Shown here piece by piece: positions 1 through 6,850 of a DNA stretch of 13,239 nucleotides (positions are counted from its first letter, which is position 1; the number at the start of each line of letters is the position of its first letter). The translations under genes were made by a program, and so were the position numbers. The DNA is taken from NCBI GenBank assembly GCA_947470205.1, contig CANISK010000019.1, positions 1 through 13,239 on the forward strand, written 5' to 3'. The notes beneath the pieces are model-generated. The model saw nothing but the letters and a program-made list of their open reading frames with translations. It searched no databases and was not told where the DNA came from. This DNA is from Neisseriaceae bacterium (lineage in GTDB: Bacteria > Pseudomonadota > Gammaproteobacteria > Burkholderiales > UBA11063).

Positions 1-1
1 A

Positions 2-985
2 ATTTTTTTACTTTCTTCGTGTTTGTCTTTATCGATTGGTTGGATAATTGTAGATATTTTACAACCTGGTGTAAATATATTGGCACACATAGATATAACC
101 AAATACACAGATAATTCGACCCTCAAAATTCCTCCACATTCATTGCTTAATTTCATAAAAGAACTCATTCCAGAAAACATCACTCTTGCATTTGCAGAAA
201 GTAATATTATTCAAATTGTTGTATTTTCAATATTATTTGGTCTTGCATTGGCACAGATTCCTCTTGAACAAAGAAATTTAATTCAAACCTTTATGAATGG
301 CATTATGAATACCATGTTTACCATTTGTAAGTTAATCATGAAGCTCGTTCCATTGGTTGTATTTGCATCCATTTCACATATTATTATAAAAAATGGCTTT
401 GCTGTGCTTTATTCTTATTTAATCTTTATATTGGGTTATTATTTTGCACTTTTATTGGTGTGGATGGTACTTTATTTGATAGCACGTAAATATATTGGCA
501 AAAAAATTAATATACTAATTAAAAATATATTTCGAGCTTTATCATTGTCTTTTGCCACTTCATCATCTGAAGTTGCCTATCCTAGCATATTTGAGGAATT
601 AGATAAATTTGGCATAAAAAAAGATATTAGCAGCTTCGTGTTATCAATGGGGTATTCGTTTAACATGATAGGCTCTATGGTGTATTTTAGTTTTGCTATG
701 ATATTCCTCACCCAAACATTTGGTATACATCTTGACTTCCTTGATAAAGCATATATGTTTTTCGTTCTCCTTATAACATCCAAGGGTATTGCCGGAGTTC
801 CTCGCGCGTCTATCATGGTTATTGCATCTGTGCTTATTATATTTCACATCCCCCAGTCCGCGATCCTCCTCCTCATCCCGATTGACGCATTTGCCGATAT
901 GGGCAGAAGTGCCACAAATGTATTTGCAAATACCATAACATCTGTTATCGTAGATAAATGGGAGCAAAAAGCCGATAAAGTATAG
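2..985 (+). CDS. Dicarboxylate/amino acid:cation symporter (DAACS/SLC1 family), 5' partial
   Basis: This is an inner-membrane secondary transporter that should import acidic amino acids or C4-dicarboxylates with cations. The reading frame is open to the left edge, so the TTG at 23 is not a real start; about 80-100 N-terminal residues (the first helices) lie outside the window. Family motifs, numbered from that TTG, are present in order: TSSSE (179-183, hairpin HP1), the GYSFNMIGS segment with N214 (TM7), TSKGIAGVP (HP2), and the TM8 stretch with D288, D292, R295, N299 and N303. R295 aligns with the Arg that binds the side-chain carboxylate of acidic substrates in GltPh. The usual NMDGT/NLDGT motif reads NMIGS, so the cation-site Asp is Ile. 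N303 replaces GltPh D405, as also in DctA-type members. A run of G/C-ending codons occurs at 845-880. The family call is firm; the exact substrate is not. Confidence 0.9.
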   Translation: MFLLSSCLSLSIGWIIVDILQPGVNILAHIDITKYTDNSTLKIPPHSLLNFIKELIPENITLAFAESNIIQIVVFSILFGLALAQIPLEQRNLIQTFMNGIMNTMFTICKLIMKLVPLVVFASISHIIIKNGFAVLYSYLIFILGYYFALLLVWMVLYLIARKYIGKKINILIKNIFRALSLSFATSSSEVAYPSIFEELDKFGIKKDISSFVLSMGYSFNMIGSMVYFSFAMIFLTQTFGIHLDFLDKAYMFFVLLITSKGIAGVPRASIMVIASVLIIFHIPQSAILLLIPIDAFADMGRSATNVFANTITSVIVDKWEQKADKV

Positions 986-1061
986 GGTAGACATTCCAAC
1001 ATTTGTTTACGAGGTGTGGTAATCTTTTATCAAATAATAAGCACTATCATTGTAATTACAG

Positions 1062-1110
1062 CATGACACAAATTTGTATTTTGACATTTGTATTGGTAAT
1101 GGGTTACAAT
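1062..1110 (+). promoter_or_regulatory. Promoter with upstream palindromic operator-like element
   Basis: CATGACACAAATTTGT (1062-1077) contains the perfect 10-bp palindrome ACAAATTTGT. It is followed by a consensus -35 TTGACA (1081-1086) and, after an 18-nt spacer, TACAAT (1105-1110). Predicted transcription would start near 1117, giving a leader of about 130 nt before the ATG at 1247. The palindrome centre falls near -44, where activators that touch RNA polymerase often bind. The same 16-mer precedes the ORF at 12548 at almost the same distance from its -10. A second -10 candidate, TATAAT at 1215-1220, has no good -35 and could give a short leader instead. Function is inferred. Confidence 0.5.
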
Positions 1111-1173
1111 TATGTTACTTCACTGATAAATTGACTGCTCAGTTTATACGCTTGCAGCATCAGCTGAACTGAT

Positions 1174-1209
1174 TTGTCACCACAATACTTACATAGCAAG
1201 CTGTGACAA
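1174..1209 (+). other. Inverted repeat in the leader of the 1105-residue gene
   Basis: TTGTCAC (1174-1180) and GTGACAA (1203-1209) are perfect 7-bp inverted arms separated by 22 nt. They lie downstream of the predicted TTGACA/TACAAT promoter and just upstream of the alternative TATAAT at 1215. In RNA they could pair as a hairpin. As DNA, the TTGTCA half resembles the arm of the TGACA-N6-TGTCA repeat in front of the ORF at 12548, so this may be an operator rather than an RNA structure. Confidence 0.3.
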
Positions 1210-1246
1210 CCTTATATAATGCCAATACTTTATAGGACTTTTTCAA

Positions 1247-4200
1247 ATGCAACAATCTCAAAATTTATCAATAAATAAAGTTTACCCACCTCAATTATCA
1301 TCACCAAAGACTAAAAGACCAGATATTAAAAAACCTGAAATTTTAAAAGGTGCAATCAATGAGTTAAAGATTTTTATAAATAATTTACTCATTAAGTCAG
1401 CTAATTTATCAAAAAAAGAAATAACCACACAACTAATTAACGAATTATTGATTAAAGGTCAATCAGGTAGTAATTTTTTTCATGGTGTAGAAAATGCTAA
1501 TAAAAATAACTCTTACATAAGAATGTGTTTTCAAAAAACAAAAAATGTTGGTACGGGTGATAAATTCCCTGAACTTACAATAGCACTTTTACATTTGATG
1601 TTAGAGTTAATTAATAATATAAAGATTAACGATAACAACAAGATCACAATAAATGATTTTTTTAGTCTCAGTGTCTCAAAAATTCCAGATAAAGAATGTG
1701 AAGAAATTAATAGCAAATGGAGTATAATTCAGATAGAAACAACCCAGAAACAACAATCAAAAACTATAAAAGTAACTCAAAAAAATACATTTTCAATTGA
1801 AGAATTACTACAGTGTGATTTTAATGAACTATTAGATGCAGATAAACTCACAATTAAAACTAATGATACGCAAAACCCATTTGCAATAAATACTGAAATA
1901 GAAAATCTTTTATCTACATTATCATTTAATTCGGGTGATACAATAGAATATTCATACCAATACCAGCAAAAGAATTTACAGACTAAAACAATAACTATTC
2001 CTTTCGGTAATATTAATGTTGATAAAGAAATGATGCAGTATCTGCCAGACATGATAATAAATTTTGTAAATTCTTTTCAGCATCCAAAACATATCACATC
2101 CTTAAATATTAAATTAGTAAAAAATGTAACCACACAGTTTATAGACAATATCAATAACCATAAATATAAAAATAAGGAAGACTTACAAAACTCACCAGAT
2201 TACCAAGCATTACCCAATGATGATAAAAAGACGGTATTACAAGAGTTTGATAATTATTCAAATAACCAAGAGCAGATATTTAAAAAATATCAGCAAGTAA
2301 TAACACAATTAGAGACGTATGATGCCAATCTAATTAACTCACTTACACAACAAAAGAATATTTCAAAGCAAACTTTACAACAATTAGATGATTTTCAACG
2401 GCTAAATCAAAATACTATAATGAAAGAGATGCAAAGCACATACGAATCTAATTTAGATATATCAGCAAACCCAACGAATTTATTACCTTTGCGCACTGAT
2501 AAATATTTACAATCAGCACAATTAATAAATAAACAAATTTCTAATTATAAAAAACTATCATCAGATAATCAAAAAGTTATTAATAATAATTACCAGCTTC
2601 ATTTGAATAAAAGATGCAAGGAGAGGAATCAAGAAATCATCCAAAATTTACAGAAGTTAGGTATTGATATTCAACAGATCACTGATAAACATGGCGATTA
2701 TAACTTGTCGGTAGCAGTTGTGAGTATATATAATTATTGTTTACGATTATTCAGGGAAGGTAAAGATGATGAGCTTAGTAAATTATTGTGTAATCAGGAA
2801 CTCAAAAAAGAATATATTAGTAGTTTATTTAAAGAGAAAAACAATATCATCGAACCAATAGATGGATATCAATCAATTTTAGATAATAAATATTTGATTA
2901 TTGGGGTAGTTAATAATTTCTTTAATAATGTTTCTAGTAATACAAATGAACAATATAAAGCATTTAATGAAGGTGTGTTAGCAGATATAATCAAAGCTCT
3001 TGCATCACAAAAAAACAGAGAAAAAGATACGTACATATCTTGGTTTTTAGAAGATGCAAAACAAAATAAGAGTGCTAGTGCTGTAAGTTTGATAGATAAA
3101 TTATTGCAAAATAATAACTTATCAAATCTTTTTGATGAATTTGTAAATCAAATGAAGAGATGGTTAATTGTGGCCGATAAAACAGTGAAGTCTCTTTTGG
3201 AATCCACTGGTATGGGTAAAAAACAAATTGAAACATATAGCAAATTTATTGCAGATGTTAAAGTTCCAATTACACTGAATGAGCTAGAGTCAACTATAGA
3301 AATATTCTCTAAAATATTAAACCAATTAGGAAGTTTGAATAATGCCCATCATGTGGCTAACAATCAAAAATATAAAGATAGTTTAAAATTCTTGATGAAT
3401 ATTCAACCGTGTAGTATGATATGGAAAGAAATATTTTCAATAAGTGAGAAAGCAACAGAGAGAGATGTTAAACATTTTGCACCATGGGTAGAGCTTGCGG
3501 CTGTTGGAAATTATAATCAATTTAATATAAATGTTGAAACATTTAAGATTATAGCGGACGTGAATGATGGTTATCAAGCTCAATTAAGTGCAAGATATAA
3601 AGAAAATTTTGGTAAATTATCTAAGCATATCGAGACTAAATACGAATACACACTTACATTTAAAGAGCAAGATAATTATTTTACTAGTAATAGTGTACTT
3701 ATAGAATATACTGCAAATCAAAAAATATATTATCATTTATATTCAGTTGGTACATCGATAATTCAACATTCTTTAGAGTTAGATCCATCACAATTCACGC
3801 CAGTAAAATTTGTAATCGATCTAGATGGTGATTTTACAAACGATACAGCAATTCAGGCAAAAAATTTCAAAGAAAAAATTAATATGACTGATGATCAATT
3901 TAAAAAATTAATGTTTTGGCTGGCATCTCAATATTCAGTAGGCATAACCGGTACAATTGAATTAACGGCCCAGCCAGATCTTGACGATAATCAGAAGTGG
4001 AAAATTTATGTTCAAGCAACACCCAATGATAAAGATGCTAAAAATTTAATGTCTTCAGTTCTTCAGCAATGTGTTAATGGTATACAGCCAATCAATAGCA
4101 TAGATGATGCATTTGAGGTGCTTAAGATAAAATATAAAGCTTACTTCCCTAAATATAAAAATACACTTAATGCGCTGAAACAAATTGCTTCAGTAGAAAA

Positions 4201-4564
4201 CGCCTTATCTGTAGTTTCTTATGATAAAAACACAGCCAACAAGCAGGTGAAACAACAATATGATAATTTGATAAGATCATTATCGAAATTGGAAAATGAT
4301 GAATTAGAGGCATTTATTGCTTTTGCATTTAAATTGTCCGGTAATCATTTATTGGGTGCAAATAATCTATCTCAAGGTCAATCGCCGCACCCTATTATAT
4401 ATGCCATGACACGTGCATTAAAAGACGAGAGCTTAAACAAGAGACTCGATAGCCTAATTTTAATGAATAATCCTAATGTACAGTTAGCACTCGCGGGAAA
4501 ATTAACAGATATTTGTACTGATGCAACTGGTGGGGGATTGATTAATCAATTATCTTTGAATTAA
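1247..4564 (+). CDS. Large Asn/Gln/Lys-rich protein of unknown function, 1105 aa
   Basis: I do not recognise a family. The protein has no signal peptide and no obvious membrane helix, which fits a cytoplasmic or leaderless secreted protein. It is rich in Asn, Gln, Lys and Ile. The N-terminal 30 residues are polar, with several Pro and Lys. Residues of roughly 310-480 look helical, with Gln/Leu/Asn-rich stretches that could form a coiled coil. A later region around 800-900 has alternating hydrophobic residues suggesting beta strands, and the C-terminus (ending LSLN) contains a Gly-rich GGG before the end. AGGA at 1234-1237, nine bases before the ATG, supports the start. The gene stands alone, is convergent with mnmE and has its own long regulatory region. 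Large orphan proteins of this kind in host-associated bacteria are often secreted effectors, but no catalytic motif or clear type IV secretion signal (such as a C-terminal Glu-rich block) is visible. The coding call is firm because a 3.3-kb frame stays open in AT-rich DNA. Confidence 0.85.
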   Translation: MQQSQNLSINKVYPPQLSSPKTKRPDIKKPEILKGAINELKIFINNLLIKSANLSKKEITTQLINELLIKGQSGSNFFHGVENANKNNSYIRMCFQKTKNVGTGDKFPELTIALLHLMLELINNIKINDNNKITINDFFSLSVSKIPDKECEEINSKWSIIQIETTQKQQSKTIKVTQKNTFSIEELLQCDFNELLDADKLTIKTNDTQNPFAINTEIENLLSTLSFNSGDTIEYSYQYQQKNLQTKTITIPFGNINVDKEMMQYLPDMIINFVNSFQHPKHITSLNIKLVKNVTTQFIDNINNHKYKNKEDLQNSPDYQALPNDDKKTVLQEFDNYSNNQEQIFKKYQQVITQLETYDANLINSLTQQKNISKQTLQQLDDFQRLNQNTIMKEMQSTYESNLDISANPTNLLPLRTDKYLQSAQLINKQISNYKKLSSDNQKVINNNYQLHLNKRCKERNQEIIQNLQKLGIDIQQITDKHGDYNLSVAVVSIYNYCLRLFREGKDDELSKLLCNQELKKEYISSLFKEKNNIIEPIDGYQSILDNKYLIIGVVNNFFNNVSSNTNEQYKAFNEGVLADIIKALASQKNREKDTYISWFLEDAKQNKSASAVSLIDKLLQNNNLSNLFDEFVNQMKRWLIVADKTVKSLLESTGMGKKQIETYSKFIADVKVPITLNELESTIEIFSKILNQLGSLNNAHHVANNQKYKDSLKFLMNIQPCSMIWKEIFSISEKATERDVKHFAPWVELAAVGNYNQFNINVETFKIIADVNDGYQAQLSARYKENFGKLSKHIETKYEYTLTFKEQDNYFTSNSVLIEYTANQKIYYHLYSVGTSIIQHSLELDPSQFTPVKFVIDLDGDFTNDTAIQAKNFKEKINMTDDQFKKLMFWLASQYSVGITGTIELTAQPDLDDNQKWKIYVQATPNDKDAKNLMSSVLQQCVNGIQPINSIDDAFEVLKIKYKAYFPKYKNTLNALKQIASVENALSVVSYDKNTANKQVKQQYDNLIRSLSKLENDELEAFIAFAFKLSGNHLLGANNLSQGQSPHPIIYAMTRALKDESLNKRLDSLILMNNPNVQLALAGKLTDICTDATGGGLINQLSLN

Positions 4565-4625
4565 TATATCAGACACTCTGCAATTCAGGTAGTATACGGT
4601 AATCTAGTACATACTGATGGAATGG

Positions 4626-4642
4626 ATTCCAAATCTTGGAAT
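4626..4642. repeat. Small inverted repeat, possible terminator or degenerate palindromic repeat
   Basis: ATTCCAA and TTGGAAT form a 7-bp stem with a 3-nt loop, about 60 nt after the stop of the 1105-residue gene. An AT-rich stretch follows, but not a clean T run, so a rho-independent terminator is only possible. The arms resemble the ATTCCC/GGGAAT arms of the repeat pair just downstream, so this may be a decayed copy of that family. Confidence 0.35.
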
Positions 4643-4692
4643 TATTTATTGATGTTTATATGTTAAAATGTGAATTAAGAGCTAAAGATCCC

Positions 4693-4763
4693 GTCATTCC
4701 CAACTTGATTGGGAATCCATGTTTTTATTTATTATACTGGATTCCCGCCTACGCGGGAATGAC
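4693..4763. repeat. BIME-like pair of GTCATTCCC palindromic repeats in inverted orientation
   Basis: Two units of 26-27 nt face each other. The left unit (4693-4719) begins GTCATTCCC and ends GGGAATCCA, with an internal 8-bp stem ATTCCCAA/TTGGGAAT. The right unit (4738-4763) is the reverse complement of the same pattern, with an internal stem ATTCCCGC/GCGGGAAT and a 4-nt loop. Outer arms of the pair also complement each other, so the whole could fold as one cruciform-like structure. It sits between two convergent genes, as REP/BIME elements usually do, and could stabilise 3' ends or stop transcription from both sides. Related GTCATTCCCGC repeats are common in proteobacterial genomes. Confidence 0.75.
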
Positions 4764-4834
4764 AATTAACCCATTGCTTTAATTGAATTTATTTTAGATC
4801 TTAATTGGCATTAAATTGGCGTGATAATCCAAAT

Positions 4835-6208
4835 TCACTTACCAATGCAAAAATTCATAAATATCTCGCCTAGTAAATCATCTGGGGTAAATTCTCCCGT
4901 AATTGCAGATAATTCATTGTGTGCATAGCGCACCTCTTCCGCTAAAATCTCTAATTGTTGCCAATTTGTAAAAGCATTATTTAAATGCAGTACCGATCTT
5001 TTTATAGCATCTAGGTGACGCGTGCGAGCGGTAAATACTTCATTATTATTTTGATTATATCCCATTGCATTAAGTATCTCACGTTGTAACAAATCCACCC
5101 CTAAAGCTTTTTTTGCAGAGATATATATGTGTTTTTGGGTATCAATCTCTTTAACCTCGCAAGGTTCATTGATAATATCAATTTTATTATGAACAAATAT
5201 ACGTGGTATATGAGATGGTATTTTATCTAGTAACTCTTGATAATATGCATCTTCTATAATATCTTGACTAATATCAGACAAAACAAGGCATATGTCAGCA
5301 GTTAAGATGGCATCAAAAGTGCGGTTTATTCCTATTTTTTCAACTTCATCATCTGTGTGCCTTATTCCAGCCGTATCTATTAAGTTAAATACCACACCAG
5401 AAATAGTAATTTTTTCTTTTATGGTATCTCTGGTGGTACCGGGGATTGAGGTTACTATTGCTGTGTCTTCTTGTGTCATTGCGTTTAATAAACTAGATTT
5501 ACCCACATTGGGTTTGCCCACTATAACAACTTTTGCGCCATTATTTAGTATCACACCATCTTTAGCATTTACAAGTAATCTATTCATATCATTTTGTAAC
5601 ACTTGAAGTTTATCTTTTATTTTTGCATGGTGGATAAACTCAATATCTTCATCTGGAAAATCTAAAGACGCCTCAATAAATACACGTAAATTTATTAATT
5701 GAGCACTTACATCTTTAATGTATTTGGAAAATGTACCCTGTAGGGATAACATAGCCCCACGTGCCATGGCTTCACTCTCGGCGTTTATCAAGTCAATTAT
5801 GCTCTCCGCCTGCACTAAGTCTATTTTGCCATTTAAATATGCACGTTTGGTGAATTCTCCGGGTTCTGCAAGCCTACAGCCAAGCTCACAACACACGTTC
5901 AATAACATTTGCAAAACAACAGGGCTTCCATGAGTTTGGCATTCTATCACATCTTCTCCGGTAAATGAATTTGGGGCAGGGAAGTATAATAAAATTCCAT
6001 TGTCTATCACATTGTTTGTGGAATTATAAAAATTAGTATATATCGCATAACGTGGGGTTATTTTTTTTTTGTGTGATATTTGTCTGGCTAATTCCAATAA
6101 ATTTTCACCAGAAATACGGATAATCCCTACCCCACTACGTACAGGAGCAGTTGCAATTGCGACTATGCTAGAGCATATATTCGTAGTCTTTATTCCATTT
6201 GTATTAAT
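4835..6208 (-). CDS. mnmE: tRNA-5-carboxymethylaminomethyluridine synthesis GTPase MnmE, probable AUU start
   Basis: MnmE, with MnmG, modifies U34 of certain tRNAs (cmnm5U) using GTP hydrolysis and a folate carbon donor. With the proposed start the protein has 457 residues, close to the E. coli length of 454. The N-terminal folate-binding domain carries IVAIATAPVRSGVGIIRISG and later NSFTGEDVIECQTHGSPVV. The inserted G domain has G1 GKPNVGKSS (231-239), G2 region IPGTTRD (255-261), G3 DTAG (278-281) and G4 NKID (341-344). The C-terminus ends in the conserved FCIGK. No ATG, GTG or TTG lies between the in-frame TGA at 6241-6239 and the TTG at 6097, and starting at that TTG would delete the conserved N-terminal strand. 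An AAGGTG at 6221-6216, seven bases before ATT at 6208-6206, makes AUU the best start. It is divergent from the 6300 gene. Family identity is certain; the start is inferred. Confidence 0.93.
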   Translation of the reverse strand: MNTNGIKTTNICSSIVAIATAPVRSGVGIIRISGENLLELARQISHKKKITPRYAIYTNFYNSTNNVIDNGILLYFPAPNSFTGEDVIECQTHGSPVVLQMLLNVCCELGCRLAEPGEFTKRAYLNGKIDLVQAESIIDLINAESEAMARGAMLSLQGTFSKYIKDVSAQLINLRVFIEASLDFPDEDIEFIHHAKIKDKLQVLQNDMNRLLVNAKDGVILNNGAKVVIVGKPNVGKSSLLNAMTQEDTAIVTSIPGTTRDTIKEKITISGVVFNLIDTAGIRHTDDEVEKIGINRTFDAILTADICLVLSDISQDIIEDAYYQELLDKIPSHIPRIFVHNKIDIINEPCEVKEIDTQKHIYISAKKALGVDLLQREILNAMGYNQNNNEVFTARTRHLDAIKRSVLHLNNAFTNWQQLEILAEEVRYAHNELSAITGEFTPDDLLGEIFMNFCIGK

Positions 6209-6221
6209 AACAAAACACCTT
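6206..6221 (-). promoter_or_regulatory. mnmE: Ribosome binding site and proposed AUU start of mnmE
   Basis: On the minus strand AAGGTG (6221-6216) is followed after 7 nt by ATT (6208-6206), in frame with the conserved MnmE N-terminus. Spacing is right for a Shine-Dalgarno site. AUU initiation is known from infC, where it makes translation sensitive to IF3. ATA codons further in (for example 6193-6191) are alternatives but have no Shine-Dalgarno sequence in front. Confidence 0.5.
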
Positions 6222-6229
6222 ATAAAATT

Positions 6230-6258
6230 TTCAAATAGTCACATCTCTATGATATAAT
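6230..6258 (+). promoter_or_regulatory. Predicted sigma70-like promoter of the small membrane protein gene
   Basis: TTCAAA (6230-6235, four of six consensus bases) and a perfect TATAAT (6253-6258) are separated by 17 nt, with a predicted start near 6265. An AAAAGGT-type ribosome site lies about 8 nt before the ATG at 6300. The TCTATGATATAAT around the -10 is also found at the -10 of the 12548 ORF. Confidence 0.5.
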
Positions 6259-6299
6259 ATAACCATCTATCAGTATAAAAAAGACAAAAAAGGTCTAAT

Positions 6300-6707
6300 A
6301 TGAAACTTATATCCAATATTAAAGACAAACTTAATAACATACAAAATAAACCATTTATAACATGTATTGTGTTGGCTTTGATTAGCATGAAGTCTTTATC
6401 TACGGTGCTAATGACATTATCTCTTTTGCTATCGGCCATTTTAGCTATGGATGGTTACAAAAAACACGCCATTTATACCAGTATATTATCATTAATTTGT
6501 GGTGTGTTTGGTATATTAATGGGGAATTTTGTGTCGGCATTGAAGGATAAGTTAGAAATGATTACAGCGTATCCATCATTGGTAGATAACCCAAAGATCA
6601 TCACTCAGTTACACTCATTTTTTTACACGATGCAAAGCATTCAGTTTGCAATTATCTTCATATTTATAATTGCAAACATATTCATTGTAAAATCATTTAA
6701 CTCTTAA
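6300..6707 (+). CDS. Small integral membrane protein of unknown function, 135 aa
   Basis: I do not recognise a family. Hydrophobic segments at about residues 18-50 (long enough for one or two helices), 57-81 and 113-132 predict three or four membrane passes. The N-terminus is short and basic (several Lys), and a polar loop of about 30 residues with charged positions separates the last two segments. A promoter and ribosome site fit the ATG at 6300. It stands alone, divergent from mnmE and convergent with the MFS gene, so context suggests no role. The protein keeps a typical membrane hydropathy pattern over its whole length, and the minus-strand ORF overlapping its start is a shadow. Confidence 0.7.
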   Translation: MKLISNIKDKLNNIQNKPFITCIVLALISMKSLSTVLMTLSLLLSAILAMDGYKKHAIYTSILSLICGVFGILMGNFVSALKDKLEMITAYPSLVDNPKIITQLHSFFYTMQSIQFAIIFIFIIANIFIVKSFNS

Positions 6708-6787
6708 TTTATTATTCATTAGAGGCATTCATTCTCCACATATCGTCTGGGTCACCGTCTTCCCAATATCGTTCACATAAGCATTGT

Positions 6788-6831
6788 GGCATTCCCGAGA
6801 ATGGCCTTGGCATTCCCGAGAAATCGGGAAT
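6788..6831. repeat. Decayed copy of the ATTCCC palindromic repeat with a 13-nt tandem duplication
   Basis: GGCATTCCCGAGA occurs twice, at 6788-6800 and 6809-6821, 21 nt apart. The second copy is the left arm of a perfect 8-bp hairpin, ATTCCCGA (6812-6819), loop GAAA, TCGGGAAT (6824-6831). GAAA is a GNRA tetraloop, which makes the RNA hairpin stable. The element lies between the convergent 6300 and MFS genes, the same kind of site as the pair at 4693-4763, and may end or protect both transcripts. Confidence 0.6.
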
Positions 6832-6850
6832 CTAGTCAATATATATAATA

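Noticed and set aside
644..994. Minus-strand ORF of 116 codons inside the symporter gene
   Set aside because: It is antisense to strongly conserved DAACS motifs, and its composition (many Cys, His, Arg) is that of a shadow frame.
4465..4564. C-terminal type IV secretion signal in the 1105-residue protein
   Set aside because: The last 30 residues have no Glu-rich block; a hydrophobic residue near the end is not enough for a claim.
5292..5933. Two plus-strand ORFs antisense to mnmE
   Set aside because: They mirror the conserved G domain and folate domain of MnmE and have no ribosome site or family resemblance.
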